A program made the position numbers and the translations under genes. The notes under the pieces are model-generated. The model saw only the letters and a program-made list of their open reading frames with translations. It did not search any database and had not been told where the DNA came from. A stretch of 64,000 nucleotides of DNA from Pseudomonas cedrina subsp. cedrina (GTDB lineage Bacteria; Pseudomonadota; Gammaproteobacteria; Pseudomonadales; Pseudomonadaceae). The stretch covers positions 62,001-126,000 of the forward strand of contig NZ_MNPW01000004.1 in assembly GCF_001983175.1 (NCBI RefSeq), given 5' to 3'. Of the stretch, positions 57,144-64,000 are shown piece after piece. Within the stretch, counting starts at the first letter, position 1. Every line of letters begins with the position of its first letter.

Positions 57144-58850
57144 ATGAAGTTAGCCATTGTTACCGCCTGCCCGAACGGCATGGTCACCAGTGTGCTGTGC
57201 GCCCGCTTGCTGGACGCCGCCGCACAGCGCATGGGCCTGCACACCAGTGTTGAAGTGGTGGATGTGCAGCGCCCGGAACGCCAGCTGTCCCAGGCCACCC
57301 TCGACGACGCCGAATGGGTGCTGCTGGTCAGCAGCACGCCGGTAGATATGCAGCGGTTTGTCGGCAAGCGCGTGTTCCAGACTACTCCGGCCCAGGCGTT
57401 GGCGGACGTTGACGCAGTGTTGCGTCGCGGCGCCGAAGAGGCGCAGGTGTATGTGGCACCGCAGGAGGCGGCCAAGCAGGCGCCGCGTATCGTTGCGATT
57501 ACCGCATGCCCTACCGGTGTGGCCCACACGTTCATGGCCGCCGAAGCCTTGCAGCAGACGGCCAAGCGCTTGGGCTACGACTTGCAGGTCGAGACCCAGG
57601 GCTCGGTGGGGGCGCGCACGCCGTTGAGCCCGCAAGCCATCGCCGACGCCGACGTGGTGTTGCTGGCGGCCGATATCGAAGTCGCCACCGAGCGCTTTGC
57701 CGGCAAGAAGATCTACCGCTGCGGCACCGGCATTGCCCTCAAGCAATCCGAAGCCACGCTCAACAAGGCCCTCGCCGAAGGTGCGGTGGAGAGCGCAGCC
57801 GGCGGTGCGGTGGCCAAGAAAGAAAAGACCGGCGTGTACAAGCATTTGCTTACGGGCGTGTCGTTCATGTTGCCGATGGTGGTGGCGGGCGGGTTGTTGA
57901 TTGCCCTGTCGTTCGTGTTCGGCATCCACGCATTTGAACAGGAAGGCACCCTGGCGGCGGCGCTGAAAACCGTGGGTGACCGCGCATTCATGTTGATGGT
58001 GCCGTTGCTGGCGGGTTACATCGCCTACTCGATTGCCGACCGTCCCGGCATTGCGCCCGGCATGATCGGCGGCTTGCTGGCCGGCACCTTGGGGGCGGGG
58101 TTTATTGGCGGGATCTTCGCCGGTTTCCTCGCCGGTTACTGCGTCAAGCTGATCACGCGCGCGGTGAAGTTGCCCCAGAGCCTGGAGGCGCTCAAGCCGA
58201 TCCTGATCATTCCGTTGCTGGCGAGCCTGTTCACGGGCCTGGCGATGATCTATCTGGTGGGCCCGCCTGTGGCGCGCATGCTTACCGGCCTCACCGACTT
58301 CCTTGCCACCATGGGCACCACCAACGCAGTGCTGCTGGGTGTTCTGTTGGGCGGCATGATGTGTGTCGACCTGGGCGGGCCGATCAACAAGGCGGCGTAT
58401 GCGTTTTCCGTCGGGTTGCTGGCGGCGTCCAGTGGCGCGCCGATGGCGGCGACCATGGCGGCCGGCATGGTGCCGCCGATTGGCATGGGCATCGCCACGT
58501 TCCTGGCGCGACGCAAGTTCGCCCAGACTGAGCGTGAGGCGGGCAAGGCGGCGATGATCCTCGGCATGTGCTTTATCTCCGAGGGCGCGATTCCGTTTGC
58601 CGCCAAGGACCCGCTGCGCGTGATCCCGGCCAGCATTGCCGGCGGCGCCTTGACCGGTGCCCTGTCGATGTACTTCGGCTGCAAACTGGCGGCGCCCCAT
58701 GGCGGCTTGTTTGTACTGGTGATTCCGAATGCGATGAACCACGCGCTGCTGTACCTGCTGGCGATTGTCGCCGGTAGCCTGCTGACCGGGCTGGTGTATG
58801 CGCTGATCAAGCGGCCGGAAGCGGTGGAGCTGGCGGTCACACCCGCGTAA
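57144..58850 (+). CDS. fruA: Fructose PTS permease FruA (EIIB'BC)
   Basis: A 568-residue inner-membrane transporter. Two EIIB-like domains: a first with ACPNGMVTSV at Cys9 and a second with the phosphocysteine Cys122 (TACPTGVAHTFMAAE). EIIC follows (VSFMLPMVVAGGLLIALSFVF and later segments). EIIA is in FruB. ATG at 57144 preferred to the adjacent GTG. A complex repeat region follows. Confidence 0.96.
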   Translation: MKLAIVTACPNGMVTSVLCARLLDAAAQRMGLHTSVEVVDVQRPERQLSQATLDDAEWVLLVSSTPVDMQRFVGKRVFQTTPAQALADVDAVLRRGAEEAQVYVAPQEAAKQAPRIVAITACPTGVAHTFMAAEALQQTAKRLGYDLQVETQGSVGARTPLSPQAIADADVVLLAADIEVATERFAGKKIYRCGTGIALKQSEATLNKALAEGAVESAAGGAVAKKEKTGVYKHLLTGVSFMLPMVVAGGLLIALSFVFGIHAFEQEGTLAAALKTVGDRAFMLMVPLLAGYIAYSIADRPGIAPGMIGGLLAGTLGAGFIGGIFAGFLAGYCVKLITRAVKLPQSLEALKPILIIPLLASLFTGLAMIYLVGPPVARMLTGLTDFLATMGTTNAVLLGVLLGGMMCVDLGGPINKAAYAFSVGLLAASSGAPMAATMAAGMVPPIGMGIATFLARRKFAQTEREAGKAAMILGMCFISEGAIPFAAKDPLRVIPASIAGGALTGALSMYFGCKLAAPHGGLFVLVIPNAMNHALLYLLAIVAGSLLTGLVYALIKRPEAVELAVTPA

Positions 58851-58925
58851 AAATGTGGGAGCTGGCTTGCCTGCGATAGCGGTGGGTCAGCTTGCACATT
58901 TGTTACTGATACACCGCTATCGCAG

Positions 58926-59135
58926 CATGGGTATCTACACATTTTTGTAGTGAGCGGGCTTGGCGAATCGTCGCACCGCCCGCGCTGGGCTGCGAAGCGG
59001 CCCCAAACCAGGCGAATTGGGTTTGTCTGAAACCCCGCGGCGTCTTTATTGGGGCGGCTTCGCCACCCAGCGCGGGACAAGCCCGCTCACTACAGGGAAA
59101 TTTGTCAGCCTTTGAAAGTTGTGTAGATACCTATG
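58926..59135. mobile_element. 210-bp MITE-like element with 16-bp terminal inverted repeats
   Basis: Left end CATGGGTATCTACACA (58926-58941) and right end TGTGTAGATACCTATG (59120-59135) are inverted repeats with one mismatch. Direct repeats GCTATCGCAG (58916-58925 and 59136-59145) flank it, consistent with a 10-base target duplication, although the base at the edge could shift this by one. It has no coding capacity and contains a group II-like REPIN. The source transposase is not identified. Confidence 0.82.
58947..59093. repeat. REPIN (GTAGTGAGCGGGCT type) inside the MITE-like element
   Basis: Arms GTAGTGAGCGGGCTTG and CAAGCCCGCTCACTAC as at 43921-44052. The left arm has an extra 16 bases (GCGAATCGTCGCACCG) after GGGCTTG compared with that copy. 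It makes up most of the element at 58926-59135. Confidence 0.85.
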
Positions 59136-59231
59136 GCTATCGCAGGCAAGCCAGCTCCCACAGGGTAGTGTCATCTCTGATTCATGCGCACATGCTTAAG
59201 TCTCCCTTTTGATCCTCAAGAGGGCACCCGC

Positions 59232-60773
59232 ATGAGCCACTTCGATCTTGGCCGTCGCCGCGTGATGCAAGCCGTTGGCGCCGGTCTGTTACTGCCGGGC
59301 CTGGCGCCGGCGGTGATCGCCTCGGTCAAGGACCGGCCGCAACTCACCGACGGCGTGCAGTCCGGTGACCTGCTCGGCGACCGCGCCATGATCTGGAGCC
59401 GCAGCGACCGCCCGGCGCGCATGGTGGTGGAGTGGGACACCCGCAGCGCGTTCAGCAACCCCCGCCGATTCGTCTCGCCCCTGGCCGACAACCGCACTGA
59501 CTTTACCGCCCGCGTCGAACTCACCGGGCTGCCCACCGACCAGGCGATTTTCTACCGCGTGCACTTCGAAGATGCCCAGACCGGCATCCCCAGCGAACCC
59601 TGGTTCGGCCACTTGCGCAGCGTGCCGCAACAGCGCCGCGACATCCGTTTTGTGTGGAGCGGCGACACGGTCGGCCAAGGCTTCGGCATCAACCCGGACA
59701 TCGGCGGCATGCGCATCTACGAAGCCATGCGCCTGCGCCTGCCGGACTTTTTTATCCACAGCGGCGACACCATCTACGCCGACGGCCCGGTGCCGGCGCA
59801 ACTGGCCACCGAAGGCGGGCGCATCTGGCGCAATATCACCACCGAAGCCAAGAGCAAAGTCGCGCAGACCCTCGACGACTATCGCGGCAACTACCGCTAC
59901 AACCTGATGGATGAAAACGTGCGTCGCTTCAACGCCGAAGTGCCGCAGATCTGGCAGTGGGACGACCATGAAGTGGTGAACAACTGGTCGCCGAGCAAGC
60001 AGCTCGATGAGCGCTACCAGGTCAAGGACATCAACACCTTGGTGGGCCGCGCGCGCCAGGCGTGGCTGGAGTACTCGCCGATGCGTCGGCAAAGCGCCGA
60101 CGGCGGCGGGCGGATCTATCGCAAGCTCGGCTATGGCCCGCTGCTGGATGTGTTCGTGCTCGACATGCGCAGCTATCGCGGGCCCAACGATGACAACCTG
60201 GGCGCTGAGAAAGCCTTCCTCGGTCGCGAGCAACTGGACTGGCTCAAGCGCGAACTCAAAGCCTCCCAGGCGCAGTGGAAAGTCATCGCCGCCGACATGC
60301 CCATCGGCCTTGGCGTGCCCGACGGCGAAGTGAGCCCCGGCGTGCCGCGCTGGGAGGCGATCGCCAACGGCGAGCCGGGTGCGCCGCAAGGCCGTGAGGT
60401 GGAAATCGCCGAATTGCTGGGCTTTCTAAGGGCACAACAGGTGCGCAACCATGTGTGGCTGACGGCGGATGTGCACTACTGCGCGGCGCATCATTACCAC
60501 CCGGACCGCGCGGCCTTCCAGGATTTCGAGCCGTTCTGGGAGTTTGTCGCCGGGCCGCTGAACGCGGGGAGTTTTGGGCCCAATCCGCTGGATAAGACCT
60601 TCGGGCCGCAGGTGGTGTTCGAAAAAGCGCCACCGGCGCAGAACAGTTCACCGTTTGCGGGGTTTCAGTTTTTTGGCGAGGTGCAGATTGATGGGCAGAC
60701 GGCGGAGTTGACCGTGATTTTGCGCGACTTGGATGGCGTCTCGGTGTTCGAGCAAAAACTGCAACCCACCTGA
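59232..60773 (+). CDS. PhoD-family alkaline phosphatase/phosphodiesterase
   Basis: A 513-residue secreted enzyme with a Tat-type signal (RRRVMQAVGAGLLLPGLAP). The metal-binding phosphatase motifs are WSGDTVGQGF, HSGDTIYADG, WDDHEVVNNW, and LTADVHYCAAHHYHP. It releases phosphate from organic esters in the periplasm. ATG at 59232 has AGAGGG upstream. It probably belongs to phosphate scavenging, but no clear Pho box was seen. Confidence 0.88.
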   Translation: MSHFDLGRRRVMQAVGAGLLLPGLAPAVIASVKDRPQLTDGVQSGDLLGDRAMIWSRSDRPARMVVEWDTRSAFSNPRRFVSPLADNRTDFTARVELTGLPTDQAIFYRVHFEDAQTGIPSEPWFGHLRSVPQQRRDIRFVWSGDTVGQGFGINPDIGGMRIYEAMRLRLPDFFIHSGDTIYADGPVPAQLATEGGRIWRNITTEAKSKVAQTLDDYRGNYRYNLMDENVRRFNAEVPQIWQWDDHEVVNNWSPSKQLDERYQVKDINTLVGRARQAWLEYSPMRRQSADGGGRIYRKLGYGPLLDVFVLDMRSYRGPNDDNLGAEKAFLGREQLDWLKRELKASQAQWKVIAADMPIGLGVPDGEVSPGVPRWEAIANGEPGAPQGREVEIAELLGFLRAQQVRNHVWLTADVHYCAAHHYHPDRAAFQDFEPFWEFVAGPLNAGSFGPNPLDKTFGPQVVFEKAPPAQNSSPFAGFQFFGEVQIDGQTAELTVILRDLDGVSVFEQKLQPT

Positions 60774-60792
60774 TTTGGAATGCGATCAAAAC

Positions 60793-60881
60793 TGTGGGAG
60801 CGGGCTTGCTCGCGAATGCGATGGGTCAGTTACATCACAAGTGACTGACACGCCGCATTCGCGAGCAAGCCCGCTCCCACA
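60793..60881. repeat. REPIN (TGTGGGAGCGGGCTTGCTCG type)
   Basis: Arms TGTGGGAGCGGGCTTGCTCG and the inverse CGAGCAAGCCCGCTCCCACA flank a loop (GTCAGTTACATCACAAGTG). It sits between the phosphatase gene and the convergent reductase gene and is the complete form of the half REP at 48752. Confidence 0.9.
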
Positions 60882-60907
60882 TGGGGTCTTCAGCGCTAAC
60901 AAAAGTA

Positions 60908-63433
60908 TCAATACACATCCCGGCGATAGCGACCTTGTTCGATCAACCGCTCCACGGCCTCGCTCCCCACTATGTCCACCAGCGCCCGATCCACCCCGGC
61001 CGCCATCCCCTGCAAACTCCCGCACACGTAAATCGCCGCGCCTTCGTTGAGCCACTTGCGCAACACCTCGGCTGATTCGCGCAGGCGGTCCTGCACGTAG
61101 ATTTTCTCCGCCTGATCGCGGGAAAACGCCAGGTCCAGCAACGCCAGATCACCGCTGGCCAACCAGCCTTGCAGCTCGTCCTGGCACAGGAAGTCATGGG
61201 CGATATTGCGTTCACCAAACAGCAGCCAATTGCGCTGCTGGCCGTCGGCAATGCGTGCCTTGAGCAAACTGCGCAGGCCGGCCAGGCCGGTGCCGTTGCC
61301 CACCAGGATCAGCGGCGCCGGGGCGTCCGGCAGGTGGAAACCACTGTTGCGGCGCAGGCGCAGGCTGATGCTCGAACCCAGGGCGGCGTGCTCGGTGAGC
61401 CAGCCGCTGGCCACACCCAGGCTGCCGTCGGGATGGCGTTCCTGGCGTACGATCAGCTCCAGCACGCCTTCGCTTGCGATCGAGGCGATGGAGTATTCGC
61501 GCATGCCCAGGGGCACCAGCGCGTTTGCCAGGGCCTGAGCGTGCAGACCCACCAGATGGGCGCGGTTGTCCGGCAGTTGGCGCGTGGCCAGGGCCTGGTC
61601 GAGCGTCTGCGGCATGCCGTCGATCAGTACGCCGTCGCTGCCGGCCAGGCCCAGGCCTTCGAGGAAGTGTTCGATGGCCCAGGCGCAATTGCGTGGCAGC
61701 ACTTCCACCAGGTCGCCAGCGTGCCAACGGTGTGGCGATGGCGAGCTGAGGCCGAGCAGATAGACTGGCGAGCCGCTGCTGCCGGGGTTGAGCAAGCGGC
61801 GTTGGCTCAGTGTCCAGTTTTCATACTGTGCAATCGGCCAGGCCGCTGCGGGTGCGTGGCCGGTCAGTTGCCCGAGCTGCTGTTGCCAGTGCAGCAGCGC
61901 CGTGGTGTCGCCGCTGTCCACTTCCACGGGGGCGAACAACGGGTTGCCACCCTGGTTGGTCAGCCAGAAACTCAGGCGTCGGGCAAAGCCGCAAAAGTGT
62001 TCGTACTGGCGATCGCCCAGTGCCAGCACCGAGTAGTTCAGGCCCTTGAGCGACAGGTCCTGCCCGAGCACGCTGCGCTCAAAACCACGGGCGTTGTCCG
62101 GGGCTTCGCCGTCGCCGAAGGTGCTGACCACAAACAGCGCATTTTCCGACTGGCGCAGGTCGTCCTGGCTGACGCTGCCCAAAGGCTGCACCTTCACCGG
62201 CAAACCGGCCGCCTGCAATTGGCCGGCGGTCTGCCAGGCCAATTGCTCGGCAAAACCGCTCTGGCTGGCAAAACCGATCAGCCAGGCAGGGGCATCGCAG
62301 GTGTGGGGCGTGAGGCCTTTACGCGCATCACGCACCTGGCGTTTTTTGCGCCGACGGTCCAGGTACAGCAACCAGCCGGTGATAAAGAACAAGGGCATCA
62401 GCACCGAGCTGAGCGTGAGAATGATCCGCCCCGCGAGGCCAAAGTAACTGCCAGTGTGCAGCGCGTACACGCTGGTCAGCAGCCGGGAACCGAGTGACTT
62501 GCTGGCATACCTGTCGTGGGCAGTGACCTCGCCGGTGGCCGGATCCAGATTGATCTGGTTCACGGCGCGATCATGGGGCGAATCTTTCAGCAGGTAGTAG
62601 ACGGTGGCCGGTTGCCCGGCGACGGCTGGCATGCGGATGTTATAGGCGCTCAAGCCTGGGCCGGCGTTGCTGTAGATGCTGCTCCAGATCGCGTCGTAGT
62701 TGGCCACTTGCGCCGCGCCCTCCGGCGTCGGGCCGCGCTTGCGCACCCGTTCGTTCTGTGGCGCGTCGGCGAGCAATCGGATCAGGCCCTGGCTGTACCA
62801 ATCGTAGGACCAGGTCAGGCCGGTCAGTGCCGACAGCAGGTAGGCCAGCAGGCACCAGGTGCCGAACACCGAGTGCAGGTCCCAGTTGAAGCTGCGGCCC
62901 TTCTTACGCCAGTCCACGGCCAACCAGGCTCGCCAACTCGCCACTTGGCGCGGCCAGCGCAGGTACAAGCCGGACAGACAGAAGAACACCAGGATCAGCG
63001 TGCAGGCGCCGGTGATCTGCCGGCCGGTTTCGCCCATGACCAGGAAACGATGAAACTGCAGGATAAACTCGAACAGGTCCTGGCCAACGACCTCGCCCAC
63101 GAAGTTGCCGGTGTAGGGGTCGAAGTAGCGCAACGGGGCGCGCGGCTCACCCGCCGCTGAGGTGAAGAGCACCCGCGCGGCGTTGCCGCTTTCGCTTTCC
63201 ACCCAGAGCCGTGAGACGGTCTGGCCTGCGCTGGCCTCCAGCTTGCGCACCAGTTCGGCAGGCGGCAGTACCCCGGCTTCGCGTTTCTCCACGCTCAGCA
63301 CGCTCGGGTTCAGCGCGCGCAGTATTTCATCCTGAAACGAGACCGCAGCCCCGGTGATCCCCATCAAGGCCAGCACCAGTCCGGCGGTAATGCCGAAGAA
63401 CCAGTGCAACTGGAACAGGGTTTTCTTCAACAC
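60908..63433 (-). CDS. PepSY/flavodoxin/FNR fusion membrane reductase (PiuB/FoxB-like)
   Basis: An 841-residue inner-membrane protein. The N-terminal PepSY_TM part has about four helices ([31 protein letters not shown]). It is followed by a flavodoxin domain ([31 protein letters not shown]) and a C-terminal FAD/NAD(P) reductase domain ([25 protein letters not shown]). It probably reduces ferric siderophores or another metal substrate in the periplasm with NADPH electrons; the substrate is inferred. GTG at 63431-63433. The domains agree with P. aeruginosa PA4513. Confidence 0.85.
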   Translation of the reverse strand: MLKKTLFQLHWFFGITAGLVLALMGITGAAVSFQDEILRALNPSVLSVEKREAGVLPPAELVRKLEASAGQTVSRLWVESESGNAARVLFTSAAGEPRAPLRYFDPYTGNFVGEVVGQDLFEFILQFHRFLVMGETGRQITGACTLILVFFCLSGLYLRWPRQVASWRAWLAVDWRKKGRSFNWDLHSVFGTWCLLAYLLSALTGLTWSYDWYSQGLIRLLADAPQNERVRKRGPTPEGAAQVANYDAIWSSIYSNAGPGLSAYNIRMPAVAGQPATVYYLLKDSPHDRAVNQINLDPATGEVTAHDRYASKSLGSRLLTSVYALHTGSYFGLAGRIILTLSSVLMPLFFITGWLLYLDRRRKKRQVRDARKGLTPHTCDAPAWLIGFASQSGFAEQLAWQTAGQLQAAGLPVKVQPLGSVSQDDLRQSENALFVVSTFGDGEAPDNARGFERSVLGQDLSLKGLNYSVLALGDRQYEHFCGFARRLSFWLTNQGGNPLFAPVEVDSGDTTALLHWQQQLGQLTGHAPAAAWPIAQYENWTLSQRRLLNPGSSGSPVYLLGLSSPSPHRWHAGDLVEVLPRNCAWAIEHFLEGLGLAGSDGVLIDGMPQTLDQALATRQLPDNRAHLVGLHAQALANALVPLGMREYSIASIASEGVLELIVRQERHPDGSLGVASGWLTEHAALGSSISLRLRRNSGFHLPDAPAPLILVGNGTGLAGLRSLLKARIADGQQRNWLLFGERNIAHDFLCQDELQGWLASGDLALLDLAFSRDQAEKIYVQDRLRESAEVLRKWLNEGAAIYVCGSLQGMAAGVDRALVDIVGSEAVERLIEQGRYRRDVY

Positions 63434-63520
63434 GTCTGACGGCCTCGTCTATCTGAATATGTAGGACAGGGCGCGCATTATGCCGTGCCTTGTCGAGAAA
63501 CATTCCTTTTAAGCACAAAA

Positions 63521-63544
63521 AAGCCCACGACAGGTCGTGGGCTT
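63521..63544 (-). terminator. Factor-independent terminator downstream of speC
   Basis: AAGCCCACGAC and GTCGTGGGCTT arms. A T-run lies on the minus strand (A-run on plus), 17 bases beyond the speC stop codon. The opposite side also has Ts, so it may act in both directions. Confidence 0.88.
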
Positions 63545-63560
63545 TTGCTTGCCGTTGCGT

Positions 63561-64000
63561 TTATACGTAAAACGACTTCAACGGCGGAAAGCCATTGAAC
63601 TCAACCGCGCTGTAGCTGGTGGTGTACGCGCCGGTCGACAACCAGTACAAGCGGTCACCGATCGCCAGGTTCAGCGGCAGGCCGTACTTGTAGTTTTCGT
63701 ACATGATGTCGGCGCTGTCGCAGGTAGGACCGGCGATGACCACTTCTTCCATCTCGCCTTTCTTCTCGGTCCAGATCGGGAACTTGATGGCTTCGTCCAT
63801 GGTTTCGATCAGGCCGGAGAACTTGCCCACGTCCGTGTATACCCAACGCTCGACGGCAGTACGCGACTTGCGCGCCACCAGCACCACTTCGCTGACCAGG
63901 ATGCCGGCGTTGGCGATCAACGAACGGCCCGGCTCCAGGATGATTTCCGGCAGGTCGTCGCCGAAGTCTTCCTTGAGGAAACGGATGATCTCCTGGGCGT
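63561..64000 (-). CDS. speC: Ornithine decarboxylase, C-terminal part (partial)
   Basis: The last 146 codons of a PLP-dependent fold type III decarboxylase (group IV). Visible parts are LPEIILEPGRSLIANAGI, GPTCDSADIMYE, with the active-site cysteine at the dimer interface, and the end EFNGFPPLKSFYV. It makes putrescine from ornithine. The 5' part lies beyond the right edge. In P. aeruginosa speC is next to the chemotaxis transducer; here the fructose and phosphatase genes stand between them. Confidence 0.9.
   Translation of the reverse strand, partial: AQEIIRFLKEDFGDDLPEIILEPGRSLIANAGILVSEVVLVARKSRTAVERWVYTDVGKFSGLIETMDEAIKFPIWTEKKGEMEEVVIAGPTCDSADIMYENYKYGLPLNLAIGDRLYWLSTGAYTTSYSAVEFNGFPPLKSFYV

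Larger units (their letters stand above)
58854..59162. repeat. REPIN (TGTGGGAGCTGGCTTGCC type) interrupted by a mobile element
   Basis: The left arm (58854-58882) and right arm (59136-59162) belong together, as in the copies at 4490 and 11979. Removing bases 58926-59135 and one copy of GCTATCGCAG restores an intact REPIN. It fills most of the 381-base gap between fruA and the phosphatase gene; no gene is seen there. Confidence 0.9.

Noticed and set aside
57144..57500. First EIIB-like domain of FruA as a second active phosphorylation site.
   Set aside because: It keeps Cys9 but the surrounding motif is degenerate compared with the second domain; only Cys122 is clearly active.
4490..60881. Repeated palindromes considered as CRISPR repeats.
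   Set aside because: They are single, dispersed and paired as inverted arms with variable loops. No regular spacers or cas genes are present; they fit REPINs.

Overview
This 64 kb window is chromosomal DNA of a Pseudomonas, most likely of the P. fluorescens group. The reasons are the high-GC codon use, the Pseudomonas-type gene order (rpsT/murJ-ribF-ileS-lspA-fkpB-ispH-minor pilins-thiO-bamD/rluD-pgeF-clpB, then ndh, yacG-coaE-pilD-pilC/pilA, tRNA-Thr, nadC, ampDE, chemoreceptor, speC), algW next to a Nif3-like gene and cysD-cysNC, and many palindromic REP doublets (REPINs) of the fluorescens type between genes. Coding is dense. No prophage, complete insertion sequence, CRISPR array or rRNA operon was seen.

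Layout. 1-4.5 kb: a MerR-family regulator (13 codons visible), DUF523/DUF1722 protein, renalase-like flavoprotein with a Trp-rich small protein, a YfcH-like epimerase and ferrochelatase, with TGTACA palindromes that suggest a LitR/CarH-type operator. 4.6-8.8 kb: TonB-dependent siderophore receptor with a possible Fur box, AlgW site-1 protease, Nif3-like protein. 9-12 kb: sulfate activation (cysD, cysNC). 12-16 kb: acyltransferase and phosphate acetyltransferase, DUF3565 protein, SlyD. 16-24 kb: rpsT, and the murJ, ribF, ileS, lspA, fkpB, ispH series. 24-28 kb: minor pseudopilins and thiO. 28-34 kb: bamD, rluD, pgeF, and clpB with a clear heat-shock promoter. 34.5-35 kb: tRNA-Asn, tRNA-Pro, tRNA-Lys, tRNA-Pro. 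35-41 kb: type II NADH dehydrogenase, small unknown proteins, yacG-coaE-pilD-pilC. 41-45 kb: pilA, an O-antigen-ligase-like pilin modifier, tRNA-Thr, nadC. 45-51 kb: DUF1631 protein, ampD-ampE, chemoreceptor. 51-59 kb: tatD, cra and the fruBKA fructose PTS. 59-64 kb: PhoD phosphatase, a PepSY/flavodoxin/FNR reductase and the C-terminal part of an ornithine decarboxylase.

Several units work together. Cra probably controls fruBKA through an operator between them. The pilin genes, PilD and PilC form a type IV pilus set, but fimU, pilY1, pilY2, pilR/pilS and pilB are missing from the places they hold in P. aeruginosa. The TonB receptor and the membrane reductase are both candidate iron-uptake parts. 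AmpD-AmpE belong to peptidoglycan recycling and beta-lactamase control.

The most unusual DNA is intergenic. At 58.85-59.16 kb a REPIN is split by a 210-bp element with 16-bp terminal inverted repeats and an apparent 10-bp target duplication, and this element itself carries a REPIN of another family. At 48.7-49.1 kb a half REP, a GATC-ended four-hairpin element and another REPIN lie in a row. I found no convincing new multi-gene system. The pilus gene loss, the possible light-responsive operator cluster and the nested repeats are the best leads.
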